A stretch of 64,000 bases of DNA. Origin: Termitomyces sp. T153. Its lineage: Eukaryota; Basidiomycota; Agaricomycetes; Agaricales; Lyophyllaceae. Every line of letters begins with the position of its first letter. The first letter of the stretch is position 1. Below the pieces are notes generated by a model, which searched no databases, was not told the origin of the DNA, and saw nothing but the letters and a program-made list of their open reading frames with translations. This document shows positions 54,633-64,000 of this stretch, in pieces. The stretch lies in assembly GCA_018296165.2 (NCBI GenBank), contig JACKQL020000032.1:550609-614608 (forward strand), read 5' to 3'. The position numbers and the translations under genes were made by a program.

Positions 54633-54764
54633 ACAGCCTCCACAGCACCTGAATAATATGCTACATCATGGGAATTCTGCTATGGTGTAGCAGACTCCAC
54701 CAGTGATGTAGGATACAACCCAAAGCATGCTCTACTGTATTGTGGACAGACTACATATATATGT
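54633..54764. other. Flanking sequence of the solo LTR
   Basis: Short unassigned sequence following the ACAGC duplication. It resembles the sequence left of the LTR in composition; no gene. Confidence 0.4.
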
Positions 54765-55025
54765 CTATATGTGGCTCCCAGACCAAATCTAGAGACTTGT
54801 TCTGCTGTAAGGGTGACTTCTGGAGGCTGTGGCTCAATAACACAACTGGCAAAGGGAGATCCAAAGTCTATTCAGTATGGTATAGTGTCTACAAGTATAC
54901 TACACATTTGGCAAAGGAAGATCCAAAGAGAACAAGTCTGAGGAATTCCCTAGGCCAGATGCTACACTCTAGGCCTTCAGACTCATGGGTAACAACTATA
55001 CAGTAAGACAGAAAGATCATGTGAC
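54765..55025 (-). repeat. Family C leader and partial 5' LTR
   Basis: Starts with about 40 bp of family C leader including the primer site (plus-strand AGAGACTTGTTC, 54791-54802), then the LTR from TGCTGTAAGGG at 54803. It follows the subfamily at 24491 until about 55025, then diverges. The LTR contains AGAACAAGTCT, the partner of the primer site. Confidence 0.65.
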
Positions 55026-55359
55026 TTGCTGGTGACCCAGACTTGCACATGCATGATTGTGGCCATGCACATGCTGACCTAAAACAGTGGTCCTCTGACA
55101 CCAGCAAGGCCATGGAAAATGCTGCCACAATCATGGCACCCTACAACAATGAACACTCCCACTATCCTTGCCCCAAGAACCCTTCCAACTTCTATTCAGC
55201 TTTCTCCATAAACTCTGCACCAATGCCTTCCTTCAGTAATTCCTGTGACACTGCACCACACATGCATCCCACTGCCAATTAGCCTTGTACCCATAACCTT
55301 GCTGTCAGCTGTCTGGACCAATCTAATCATCCAGCTGCACCCTGACTCCTGACCTCCAG
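55026..55359. other. Unassigned sequence
   Basis: Moderately open on the plus strand (55043-55282), rich in His, Asn and Ser, but with no recognised family and no partner frame beyond the A LTR at 55360. Confidence 0.4.
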
Positions 55360-56444
55360 TGTCAGGTCCCACTGACCAGGGGGGCTCAGGTTAGCTGAGC
55401 AAGTCCTTACTAGGCAGATGCAATGTCCTGTGCTTATAACCTAGCACTCTGGGAAGGTCCAGACTTCAGATACTTGTGAGGATGAGCTAAGGGGAGCAGT
55501 CCAAGCAAGTACAAGGTGGTTCATGGGAGTCTAAGACAAAGTACAAAGAAGGGTTGGGCTTGGGGAAGACTCAAGTACAAGTCTTGAGGCAAATACAGAG
55601 GGTGTGAAGCAAGCAGAGGCCACATAAGTAATGAGAGCAGGGCCAGAGATTGATGGGGGATCAATTAATGTTGATGGGTTCCAGAGCCAAGTGTAGGGCA
55701 AGGTCCAGAGTTAATTATGAATGTTTGGGGGTTGTAAACTTATGATTGGAGTCTGTAACAAAGTGAAGGTTGAAAGAAGCTTAGGCAACAATAAAGGAAA
55801 CTGAGGCAGATGAGATGAGACAGAGTCAAGATGAGAATGAATAGATTGAGACAATGAAATGAGATGGTAATGAGACAATAGACAGAAACAGAGATAAGAC
55901 CAGGAAACATAACAGAGACAAATGTAACAAGAAACAAGTAACCACAAGTTATATCAAGACTACTGTAATAGATATTGTCTTACAGCTTAAAAACTAACTA
56001 CAGATCCCCTCTAGGGACAATGGGTCTGGCAGTGGGGCTTGTCAGAGCCATGCAGAGCTGATGGGTGTCAGTTCTAATCAGTTGGTGGGCCACAGTGATA
56101 TACTGATGGGATCGATGGAAATGTAGGCTGCTCCAGGGGTGCCATGATGTTCTGGACTGGTTGAGTAAGTTGTGGTGACAAGTCAGTGACATATGCCAGG
56201 ATCAGGAACAGTGTTGGAGGGGTCCAAGGGCTTGGGAGGAGAAGGGGAAGTGATGGGGTCTGTAGGGAATGTGTTGGGGTTTGCCAGGGGGCTGTTGGGG
56301 TTTGCTGGGGAAGCATCAGAGTTAGTCAGGGTGGGTGTCATGGGTGAACAAAGGTTGGGTTGAGTTGAGGGGGTGTTGGTGGGAACTCCAGGGAAGCAGG
56401 GTGAATTGAGAAGAGGTCTGGAGGTCTGGGAGTGAGTTGTGACA
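55360..56444 (-). mobile_element. Solo LTR of family A, old
   Basis: Plus-strand view TGTCAGGTCCC...GTTGTGACA, 1085 bp, with a perfect TCCAG duplication (55355-55359, 56445-56449). Nearly CpG-free and strongly diverged, so it is an old insertion whose duplication has nonetheless survived intact. Confidence 0.9.
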
Positions 56445-57187
56445 TCCAGTTGATCTGCTCCTAATGCTGCATCAGGCACACCAGTCAAGGCAAGCAATGA
56501 CAATACCTATTCAGTTGTTCATATCTCTCCCAGAAATTTGTTGATTACTACTCTACTGTTATGTACAGTCTATGGTATATAGAGAGGTCTGATGTACCAT
56601 GAGACATCAGTTCTTTTAATACTAGGACATAACCCTGTTATATTGGAAGACTCTAAGCTTTATTTTCTCTTATGTGATGTTACTGTGTCTGTTACACAAA
56701 TATCACAGCTGATCATGTGTACCACATGTCATTTTTCCGCATGCTCAGCATAAATGTAAATTCTGAAGGTAAGGAGCATTTTTGGAGGTCTCTGTGCCTG
56801 TTGCTTGGTTCCACCTATGTGTCCTCACAAATGACTTCAGGCCATTGTTGGTATGGTGTCATTGTTTGGCAAAAGCTTTGTTAATGGCAGTAGAGCCAAG
56901 TCTCACTTCTTGCTATAGTTGCTCTCTTCCATTTAATTAGATTTCTCATTGTCTCTGTGTTTATTTTCTTTATTCTATTCAGCATCCTAAGGCAATTCAT
57001 ATCAGTGATGAGCCTATCTCATCTTTCACTATGGAACATTGCACTTCTCATAGTGAGGCTTTTGCTGCTGTGTAGGTTTTGTTCTTCTATTGTAAGCTTT
57101 GCTTGTCAGATTCTCAAATAGTGGCTGCTTATCTATTCTCTTCTTTCTTTAGATTTTAGTTGTGTATCATAATTTTTTGCTCATATC
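56445..57187. other. AT-rich unassigned sequence
   Basis: About 740 bp without a recognisable gene. A TATA-like TATATAGAG at about 56577 and poly-T stretches give it an LTR-like look, but no terminal repeats were found. Confidence 0.4.
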
Positions 57188-57290
57188 AATTTGTCCCTTA
57201 CTATCTCATCTTGTTCCTTGCTATCTTATCTTGTTCCTTGCTATCTCCTCTTGTTCCTTGCTATCTCATCTTGTTCCTTGCTATGCTAGG
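57188..57290 (+). repeat. 20-bp minisatellite
   Basis: About five copies of CTTGTTCCTTGCTATCTCAT in head-to-tail order with one or two changes each. The length is not a multiple of three, so the two overlapping open frames across it (57160-57431) show shifted copies of one peptide and are not genes. Confidence 0.8.
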
Positions 57291-57339
57291 TTGTCTCTCT
57301 CTAACATATTCCATTCTTCTAGGAGTAATAGCAGGCTTT

Positions 57340-59300
57340 GCCCTCATCTTGCTGTGAGACTGCAGCTTCACCCTCACCTCACCATGAGATTTGACACCCT
57401 CTTACCATTCAAATCCCAGCCAGAGGTTTGAAGTCTTGAGCAGCATCTGTTGACTCCCTTGCCATTATGTGAATCACAAGAAGATGATAATGAATCATAA
57501 GAAGATGATAACATTCAAGAAACCAGTGAATGTACTGAACAATGTCAAAAACTCATCAAAGAGACCATTGATGGATCCAGGACTTTTGACAGCTTTGCTG
57601 AAGCCCTCAAGCTTCTTGGACTTCATTTGTCTGAAGTAAGTGATCATTTTAGGGAGGTCAAACCGCACGTCATGTTTTGTAAAAGATCAAAAGGAAAACC
57701 TTGTGAAGTCCATTCTTAAGATTCAACACATGAAGGTCACACAGATGGAGATGCAACTACTCTCAGAAATCAAAGTGTTACCTTCTTGTGTCCCAAAAAT
57801 CATGCTTGAGCCATTGAAGAAGCTGCTTTAACTAATTTGCATTCCAAGCTTAATCATCTCTTGGACCATGTCAAACAACCTTCCCCTTCACTTGATTGGA
57901 TTGCCAATCTTTTGGGTCAACCCAATCCTTCATTGAGAACTCCTGGAATTCCTCTTTCTGTCCTTGCTGTGGTGCCACATCTCACAAATCTCCAAAACAA
58001 AGTTTCTGCTGATCCATATATTACTCAGACTTGAGTGCTGTGTCAAGAACATGCAAAGGAGAAGGTTACTGACTCTCTCATTATCCTGTAGCAATCTCAG
58101 CCCCTCAAATATCCTATTTCTCAAGCTATGTGGAAGCTCATCATGCTTGACTAGTTTGCTGACTTTGACAAGTTATATGCAACTCTCAATCAGGGATATG
58201 ATCATCAGGATGAGCCAGAGTATTTTGCTGTCGGTTTTTCATTGGTTAAAAAAGACATTGCCACTGCTAAATGTCCTGTTGAATCCGAATCTGATTGGAC
58301 TTGTGTCTATGATGCTTGGATGGCTGCAATCATCCTCTTTTACCCTCATCATGAGAATGAACTCTCCACATATCGATTGAGGGTTTTGGACTTCTGTCAT
58401 AACATTACTAATGGGGCTTCAATTGCTATTCAGTTTGAACCAGGATACTCGTGATTGCTATGCTCGTAACCCATTCAGAATGGATGATCAGAATGAGCTC
58501 CATGTTCCCTTCCTCACTCAAGTTCTCACTGCATCGAATTCTTATGTGGGTACAAAATGTTCTGCTCCTTTCTCATCTCAGTTGAATAAGCATGGGGCAA
58601 CCGTTGCCAGAATTGGAACTTGGAGTTTTACAATTTGGATTCGTGCCCTGGTAATTGCTGCCACAACATCTGCAGTGAACGCTGTGTTGGACACAGAGCA
58701 TGAGATGTTGAAAAATGTCTCTCCAAACTTAAGCAAAGGCAACAACAATTCTGAGCAGCTCTTGGCGTCAGTGCATAGAGCTGAAGAGGCTGAATCCAGG
58801 GGTCCCAGATCTATTCTGAATTGTGGAGTGAAAAGACCAGCATCATCATCCTACAATGATTCTTCTTTTTGTAGAGGATTTCTATGGGACAGAATTGTAC
58901 GTCCATTTCCCCCTCTGCTCTCAACACCAAATCTGCTTCTCCTTTACCATCACCTCTGGATCATCTCCTTAAAGATCCTTCAGTCACCTTGGTTCTCAGC
59001 TCACTAAGAGTTTTATCAAAGTCAAAACACTCCTTAACATTGACGAGTTTGAGGATTTGTTTTAGGACCATCTGAATCAACCTTTTGTTACATCTGTCAT
59101 GAGAGGTCTATGTGAGGGATTTTGGCCGTTTGACGAAGGCAATTGGTCTGACGACGATGTTGATCCTCTGCCTAGCTATACATCAGAAGATGTTGACCTT
59201 TAGATGGACAAAGGTGGAGGGAGTCACTAGTTGCAAAGGTTTAAAGAAGGCAAATATGTACAAGTTTCATCAATGGGCCACCTGCAAGTGCTCTTGTCAG
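57340..59300 (+). pseudogene. Tyrosine-recombinase-type retroelement remnant (DIRS-like?), N-terminal part
   Basis: Plus-strand coding remains. Blocks in order: ETIDGSRTFDSFAEALKLLG (57568), YFAVGFSLVKKDIATAKCPV (58225), NPFRMDDQNELHVPFLTQVL (58465), then after a one-base shift a cysteine/histidine motif CQNWNLEFYNLDSCPGN (58605) continuing with further Cys and His residues, and finally LNIDEFEDLF, a stop, NQPFVTSVMRGLCEGFWPFD (59075-59135). I recall the CQNWN...C and NQPFV.SV..GL.EGFWPF motifs from multi-copy retroelement proteins of mushrooms, upstream of a reverse transcriptase. The piece stops before any RT motif. The DIRS assignment is tentative; that it is a mobile-element remnant is more secure. 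Confidence 0.45.
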
Positions 59301-59882
59301 TGATATCGCAACAGACAGAGCACATCATTTAAGATGATTTTCAACCTGATCATTCATAGATCAATCAATTCATCAAATAAAAGCAAAAGAGTCTCACAGG
59401 CGTGGGGATCGAAATACCTTGTGATCGAAATACCCATATTTTCGTCAGGGATAGCCGTGGTGTTGAATTTACTGCTACGGTAGTAGTCGACTCCTTGTCG
59501 CATCAATTTGAGCGCATGGATAATCGGAAAAAGGTGGCCAACTTTGCATAGATGCTAGGTAAGGAAAACGTTAAAGACGAAGGTGTCAGTTGATTATGTC
59601 TGAGTGATAGAGAACCTTTTGCCGTCGTAGAGCTGAATACCAAAATCTGGTGAGCTTAGATCGAGCGACATTCTTCGAGAAATCTGCGTTGGCGACTATT
59701 CCGATATTTTCCAAACCGTTTCAGGTAACCGTTGAACATTGAACGAACGTCGAGGGCTCGAAGAGACCGGCCCTCGAGCGGCGAATGGACCACGTGACTG
59801 GATTTTTTTCGTAGAATTGGATTCGAAATCGCTACCACGCTTCACCAAAAAGTCAGAAACGGCCGAGGCTGGTCCGCAAGTA
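59301..59882. other. Unique sequence upstream of mL44
   Basis: CpG-containing, non-repetitive sequence that marks the start of the gene-dense block. A divergent minus-strand open stretch (59838-59656, containing MFNGYLKRFGKYRNSRQRRF) and a further minus-strand stretch (LMRQGVDYYRSSKFNTT near 59500) could be exons of a small divergent gene, but I cannot assemble or identify it. The promoter of mL44 must lie here. Confidence 0.4.
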
Positions 59883-61001
59883 ATGTCTCGTCCTTTTCGT
59901 AGTCTAAGTTGCCCACTTCGCTCGCTAAATGCTGCCTCTACCTCCTATCTGCCACCACGAGGTCGGTATTCATTCTTAGACGTGTATCACACGCGAATTG
60001 TCATAGTGACTTACCAGATGGCGAACTGAATACTAGGTACTGTAGCGCGAAGATATACCTTGGCAGCAACGAAGAAGCTTTCAGAAGGGCTACGGTCCGT
60101 ACCTCAGCGGATATCTCACAAGAATCGGCCACGAAGAAATGACTTGGACAGGGAAGACAGACTCGGGCGGCAGGAGGTGACCTCGCAAAGGAGAAAACAT
60201 GAGGAGGTTGCGGCACAACAGGAGCATCTAATGAAGGAAGAAGAGAATAGTTGGAATGGACCTCGGTCGACATGGAAGGAGTCGGCGCCTCAACTTGCAG
60301 ATCATCTCAATTTTGTATTCCCCGAACTACACTTTCCACCTGAAGTTGCGAAGCGAATTCTCACTCATGGAAGTCATCCATCCGCAATCTACGGTCACAA
60401 TGGTGCATTGAGCTTCATGGGTTTGTTTTTGTCTCACACGGTTCGTGATACTCGCGCTAACACTGTGTTATATAGGACGAAGAGTGATGGAATCGTTCCT
60501 ACTGCTGATGTTACACTCAAGTTCTGCCTTGAAGAAGGATCATAACCTTGACGAGATAGTAGCGCGTACCTTAAATTCGTATACGCTAGGAGAAGTCGTC
60601 GGCTCAAAATGGGCCTTGGGACGCGCGATGCGATGGACACCTTCAATCTCAGCAAGCCTACTTAAAGCGGAAGCTGACCAACGGGAAATGTTACGAAGCG
60701 TGGGTTTATACAAAGTTCAGGGAGAAGCTGTCAACGCAGTTGTCGGTGGCGTGTTCTTCCAATTCGTAGGTGATAACTTCTTCGTTTTTGCTTCTCGTTG
60801 ACTTTCTTCCGGATTTAGGGTGCTTCTGTAGCACATAGACTGTTCCACACACGCGTTTTGCCATTGTTGATTGACCACGGTCTTCCGCTGGCCTTCAGCG
60901 AGGATGCACGGGTGGCATGTAAGCGTCTGGGTGGAGAGGACGGAAGACTTCTGTTATTGGATCCACTAACACTCGAGCAAGTGGCCGAGACAGCATCATA
61001 A
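59883..61001 (+). CDS. mrpl3: Mitochondrial large-subunit ribosomal protein mL44 (RNase III fold)
   Basis: Component of the mitochondrial 54S ribosomal subunit, a catalytically inactive RNase III relative. Exons by eye: 59883-59961, 60067-60420, 60476-60765 and 60819-61001; introns of 105, 55 and 53 nt with GT-AG ends and CTAAC-like branch sites in the second; 301 residues. The N-terminus MSRPFRSLSCPLRSLNAAST is Arg/Ser-rich without acids, as in mitochondrial targeting peptides. The RNase III-like domain shows FPELHFPPEVAKRILTHGSH, YGHNGALSFMGRRVMESFLL, YTLGEVVGSKWAL and a C-terminal VNAVVGGVFFQFGASVAHRL, all family hallmarks. The second and third introns are well supported because the motif GRRVMESF is created by splicing. 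The first intron is longer and less certain. No stop or frameshift; looks functional. It corresponds to fungal Mrpl3. Confidence 0.85.
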
Positions 61002-61162
61002 AAGTTATGTACTTAATACCTAATGTCATTCAAAGTTATCAGGATTGTAAGTCGGTCGCTTCTATGCTTGATTGGTCATTTCAGTGGTTCCTTGCGAAAG
61101 TTACCTCGCTCCGAGTTACGCAATATACTTATCTATTCAGCAACCACGCTTATCATTTGACG

Positions 61163-61276
61163 ATGAGTAACTCGAGCCCTGTTGAACTCAAGATCTATAT
61201 CACAATCATTGCGATCACTGTTGCCGCTTCTCTAATCATAGGCAATCATCTGCGGAAAATGCTGCATTCAGTTTGA
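61163..61276 (+). CDS. Possible 37-residue single-pass membrane peptide
   Basis: A short frame, MSNSSPVELKIYITIIAITV and onwards, with one predicted membrane helix (about residues 9-30) and a basic end (HLRKMLHSV). It lies 161 bp after mL44 and ends 7 bp before the stop of the convergent esterase gene. No family recognised; a longer in-frame start at 61007 exists. It may be UTR noise. Confidence 0.2.
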   Translation: MSNSSPVELKIYITIIAITVAASLIIGNHLRKMLHSV

Positions 61277-61282
61277 AGCATT

Positions 61283-62211
61283 TCAATGCTTCTTTGACTC
61301 ACTCGGAACGGTCTGTCCGGCTGCATTCACCTTGCTCTTCAATACACTATTTCCACACAGCAGTCCCCGTATGAATGCCTGTGCCACTACATTCGCTCCC
61401 GTTGGTGACGTATGCGTATGATCAAGAGGATACCATGTCGTGACCGTAGTTTGTCCGTAAGCGTTGTATGCCTGAGCAACGTAGTCATAGTGATCGACGT
61501 AGGCGGCACTCGTACGCTGCCCAACCAATTGTGCATATCCAACAAAACGCGGTCCAGCAGCAATAACATTACCGTTCCAGATGTTGTCAGGAGTTTGCGA
61601 GGAAACAATCGGAATGGCACCCTTTGCCTGCAGAGCCGTGATAGCGTTCTGAAGGTAGTATGTGAAGGTGTGAATGACCTGCGTAGTCCCACTTGCGGTT
61701 GGGGTACGTCAGAAAGACACTTCTGAATCGAAGGCATACTCACTCTGCCTCCGTAACAGTAGCGGTTGTGTCATAACCGTCCCCTGTAAAGGCATGATCG
61801 TAACATCCATTTTCTCGATGCTAAGAATCCTACCAAAAGCGTCCTGTCGCCCATTATCAACGGCTCCAGATAATCCATCATTATGACCAAATTCAATGAT
61901 GACATAGTCTCCGCTCTGGACCTCGTTGGTGAGTGAATCGAACCGTCCTTCATCAGTATAACTTCTCGCGCTGCGACCCGCAACAGCACGATTAACAACC
62001 GGAATAGTCAAGTATTGCCCTAGGTACTGTCCCCATCCTGGACAGACACTTCAGCATGAATTTCAGAGAAATCATAGACAACTGCACCGTCAGTCCCATT
62101 TCCGCCACCACCTTTCGCCATCGTAGAGTCGCCAGCAAGATAGACGGTTTGTCCAACGATGCTTGAAATAATCAGAGGCGAAACAGCAAACAACTTGAGA
62201 AGAGAATGCAT
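61283..62211 (-). CDS. Rhamnogalacturonan acetylesterase (CE12, GDSL/SGNH family), copy 1
   Basis: Secreted esterase that removes acetyl groups from the rhamnogalacturonan backbone of pectin. Exons: 62211-62088, 62037-61834, 61783-61744 and 61691-61283; introns of 50, 50 and 52 nt, all GT-AG; 258 residues. Residues 1-20 are a hydrophobic signal peptide. The three SGNH blocks are GDSTMA (27-32, nucleophile Ser29), GHND (92-95, with catalytic-oxyanion Asn94) and DHTH (213-216, Asp213 and His216). Length agrees with fungal RGAEs. The acceptor of the third intron was chosen at 61692 because the nearer alternative AG breaks the frame. A second intron (61784-61833) is absent from the tandem copy. 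It looks intact. The neighbouring gene at 62681 is a paralogue in the same orientation. Confidence 0.9.
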
Positions 62212-62394
62212 CAATTACTCTGCGACTTCTCGGTTCTGCGAGCGACCTTTTTATGGCGCGAAATAATTCCCGTTGGAGCCGACAAACGGTCCGTCACCAG
62301 TCTCACGGATGGGGATATGTATGATTTACAGTAGTCTTAAGAAGTGCAAGAATAGCCGCATGGTTCTGAGGTGGCACGAGGTTGATCCGTGGGT
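62212..62394. other. Promoter region of RGAE copy 1
   Basis: Upstream of the start at 62211 on the minus strand. No clear TATA box found; there is a CGCGAAATAATTCCCG-type GC/AT mix. Confidence 0.4.
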
Positions 62395-62672
62395 CCCTTT
62401 GAGTTTCTCTTGTTTAAACAATCATTCATATATAACATTCCTAAGTAATACTTATGTAGTGGTTCATTCATGGATTTTCATTATGAGACAACATCTATAG
62501 ACAGAGTTGAAAAGGATTATCTTGCGGCCTGCATTTATCATCAGTTCAAGAAAATTCACGAGATTACTGGTGTTAGCTTCTACATAATAAGTACTTAGAA
62601 ATGTTGTATATGAATGATCAAGGGCAGCAGAAGCTGGATGATCGACCAACTAAACAAGAGAAACTCAAAGGG
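62395..62672. repeat. MITE-like inverted repeat
   Basis: Left arm 62395-62459 starts CCCTTTGAGTTTCTCTTGTT, right arm 62580-62672 ends with its exact inverse (AACAAGAGAAACTCAAAGGG). Inner parts also pair (CTACATAA..TACTTAG..ATATGAATGA), with about 32 extra bases in the right arm and a 120-bp centre. No target duplication could be fixed. Structure is typical of a MITE or fold-back element. It lies between the two esterase genes, 9 bp from the end of copy 2. Confidence 0.7.
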
Positions 62673-62680
62673 GCCTATCA

Positions 62681-63770
62681 TCATGAACTTTGCTGCGAAA
62701 CTGTCTTTTTATGTATACATGGCAATACCTTCGCCCAATGAGAGGGAAAGATCTGAATGAGCTTTACGGTCAAGCCACACCCATTCCAGACGTGAAAAGG
62801 CAAATTCCATATAACAAAATTCGATTTCAAATACATCCATCTGTCGAAATATTGACTGAGAGCTGTTTTTCCTGTATCATCGACATAGTACCTACTCGGA
62901 ACATCCTGTCCGGCTGCGTTGACTCTGCTCTTCAACGTGCTGCTTCCACAAAGTAGCCCCCTTACAAATGCCTGAGCTACGACATTTGCACCAGCAGCGT
63001 TCGTATGAAGATGATCAATGGGGTAAAACGTCGTAGTCTGGGTTTGTCCAAGAGCATCATACGCTTGAGCTACGTATGCATAATGGTCAACGTAAGTGAT
63101 GTTCCTTCTGGTCCCGATGCTCTGCGCATAGGAGACGAATCGTCCACCGGCAGCAATGGCGCCATTTGTCCAGATATTATCTGGAGTCAACGAGGATATG
63201 ATGGGATTAGCACCTTTTGCCTCAATAGCCATGATAGCGTTCTCGATGTAGTATGCAAAGCTGTGAATCAAAATCTGGGTTCCGCTTGAGGGCATTTAGT
63301 TAGGCAAGATAACCCTAGACTCTTACGTACTCAAGCTCACTTGGACGTAGTCACTGTGCTAGTAATATTGTAACCGTCGCCTACCGCATCTTGCTTTCCA
63401 TTGTCAATCGCACCCGCGGATGCGTCGTTGTGCCCAAATTCGATTATAACATAATCTCCACTCTTGATAGAATTGACAAGATTGGTGAAAAGGCCTTGCT
63501 CACTATAGCTTCTCGCACTTTCACCTGCAACAGCATCATTGACGACTGAAATGTCGAGATACTGAGTGAGGGGAACACCCCATCCTAGAACCCAGATCGG
63601 TCAAGCTTCAGTACTTGATTTACTTGACTACAGTCAATGAGATTACCCTGAGTGCTTGAGCCGCCGCCTCCTGCAGCCATCGTAGAATCTCCGGCGAGGT
63701 AGAGTGTCTGCCCACAGACAGCAGACAGAAACAACAGGAATACAATTGGAAGAGCAGATGCAGAAAACAT
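62681..63770 (-). CDS. Rhamnogalacturonan acetylesterase (CE12, GDSL/SGNH family), copy 2
   Basis: Paralogue of the gene at 61283. Exons: 63770-63647, 63584-63341 and 63284-62681; introns of 62 and 56 nt with GT-AG ends; 323 residues. Residues 1-20 (MFSASALPIVFLLFLSAVCG) are a signal peptide. Catalytic blocks: GDSTMA (27-32), GHND (92-95) and a DxxH block reading DHLH in place of DHTH. Exon 1 has the same length as in copy 1 (124 nt), and exon 2 (244 nt) equals copy 1 exons 2 plus 3 (204 + 40), showing loss or gain of one intron. The C-terminus continues about 65 residues past the point where copy 1 stops (NAAGQDVPS...), into sequence with no counterpart. An upstream in-frame Met at 63821 exists, but the start at 63770 gives the signal peptide directly. 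Confidence 0.85.
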
Positions 63771-64000
63771 AGTATTGACATTTCTCCACGCGAGCAACTT
63801 TGTATAGCGAGAGAACAGCAAACTCGCGGGCCGCCCGCTGGGAAGAAGAGATCCGAATCCGGCCCAATTCCCATCATCGACCTGGTGATTGCGACCAGTT
63901 GATCACTACAAACTTCTGAAATTCAGCGTTTGACAGTGCCCATCACAACGTGACAGGACTTTGCAAGTGCAAGCTCGGAGAAATACTTGTACGATGTCAA
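63771..64000. other. Upstream region of RGAE copy 2
   Basis: Promoter side of the gene, on the minus strand. No clear element seen; no further gene begins before the window edge. Confidence 0.4.

Noticed and set aside
57160..57431. Two overlapping hydrophobic ORFs
   Set aside because: They are frames of a 20-bp minisatellite; both frames show the same repeated peptide.
60060..60545. Separate 161-codon ORF downstream of the mL44 start
   Set aside because: It reads through the 55-nt intron at 60421-60475; splicing restores GRRVMESF, so it is exon 2 of mL44.
61387..61743. Minus-strand frame of 118 codons overlapping RGAE copy 1
   Set aside because: It reads through intron 3 in the wrong frame. 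The spliced esterase frame explains the region.
1..64000. CRISPR arrays, bacterial operons, phage or antibiotic-type clusters
   Set aside because: The window is eukaryotic; direct repeats present are LTRs, a minisatellite and local tandem duplications, without spacer structure.

Overview
This window looks like nuclear DNA of a basidiomycete fungus, most likely an Agaricomycete. The evidence is short (about 50 nt) GT-AG introns, Ty3/gypsy elements of fungal type, KDZ-like transposase remains, and a secreted rhamnogalacturonan acetylesterase pair. No bacterial operons, CRISPR arrays or intact tRNA genes are visible. Genus is not determinable; a Boletales-like fungus is only a guess.

About 59 kb (1-59300) is a transposon graveyard and the last 4.7 kb is ordinary gene-dense DNA. 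I separate five LTR-retroelement families. Family A (LTR about 1.15 kb, 5-bp target duplications) has two full-length copies (31770-38653, 41386-49594), four solo LTRs (882-2014, 20078-21215, 53468-54632, 55360-56444) and one old broken LTR (30277-31769 + 38654-38705). Family B (LTR about 1 kb, 4-bp duplications) has one long gag-pol copy (3142-14113), a 3' remnant (38706-40381) and two solo LTRs (8820-9769, 45899-46993). Family C is a chromodomain Ty3 element on the minus strand (15937-23189, plus a second gag and several LTRs). Family D is a Ty3 pol on the minus strand, split by B and by an A LTR (1-3141 and 14114-15936). Family E is a minus-strand gag (51841-52871). Remains of a KDZ-like transposase (27560-29295), a tyrosine-recombinase-type retroelement (57340-59300), tRNA-derived SINE-like copies (50455-51270) and several degenerate genes lie between them.

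Nesting is resolved by target duplications: D contains B, which contains a solo B LTR; D pol also contains a solo A LTR; C contains a solo A LTR; an old A LTR contains full-length A1; a degenerate host ORF contains A2, which contains a solo B LTR. Old copies are almost free of CpG and full of TGA/TAG stops, while A1 keeps its CpGs, so CpG decay agrees with the nesting order.

The most notable observation is that families A and B each carry, between their sense region and the 3' LTR, a spliced gene on the opposite strand. A has three exons and B has six, with splice sites and exon lengths conserved between copies. Antisense introns survive retrotransposition, which may explain the orientation. 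Second, families A and C have a primer-binding site complementary to the presumed 5' end of their own transcript, the Tf1/sushi self-priming arrangement.

The right-hand block holds a four-exon gene for mitochondrial ribosomal protein mL44 (59883-61001, plus strand) and two tandem minus-strand CE12 rhamnogalacturonan acetylesterase genes (61283-62211 and 62681-63770), separated by a MITE-like inverted repeat. These are the only genes that look fully functional. All coordinates and translations were worked out by eye; family assignments rest on motif recognition, not database searches.
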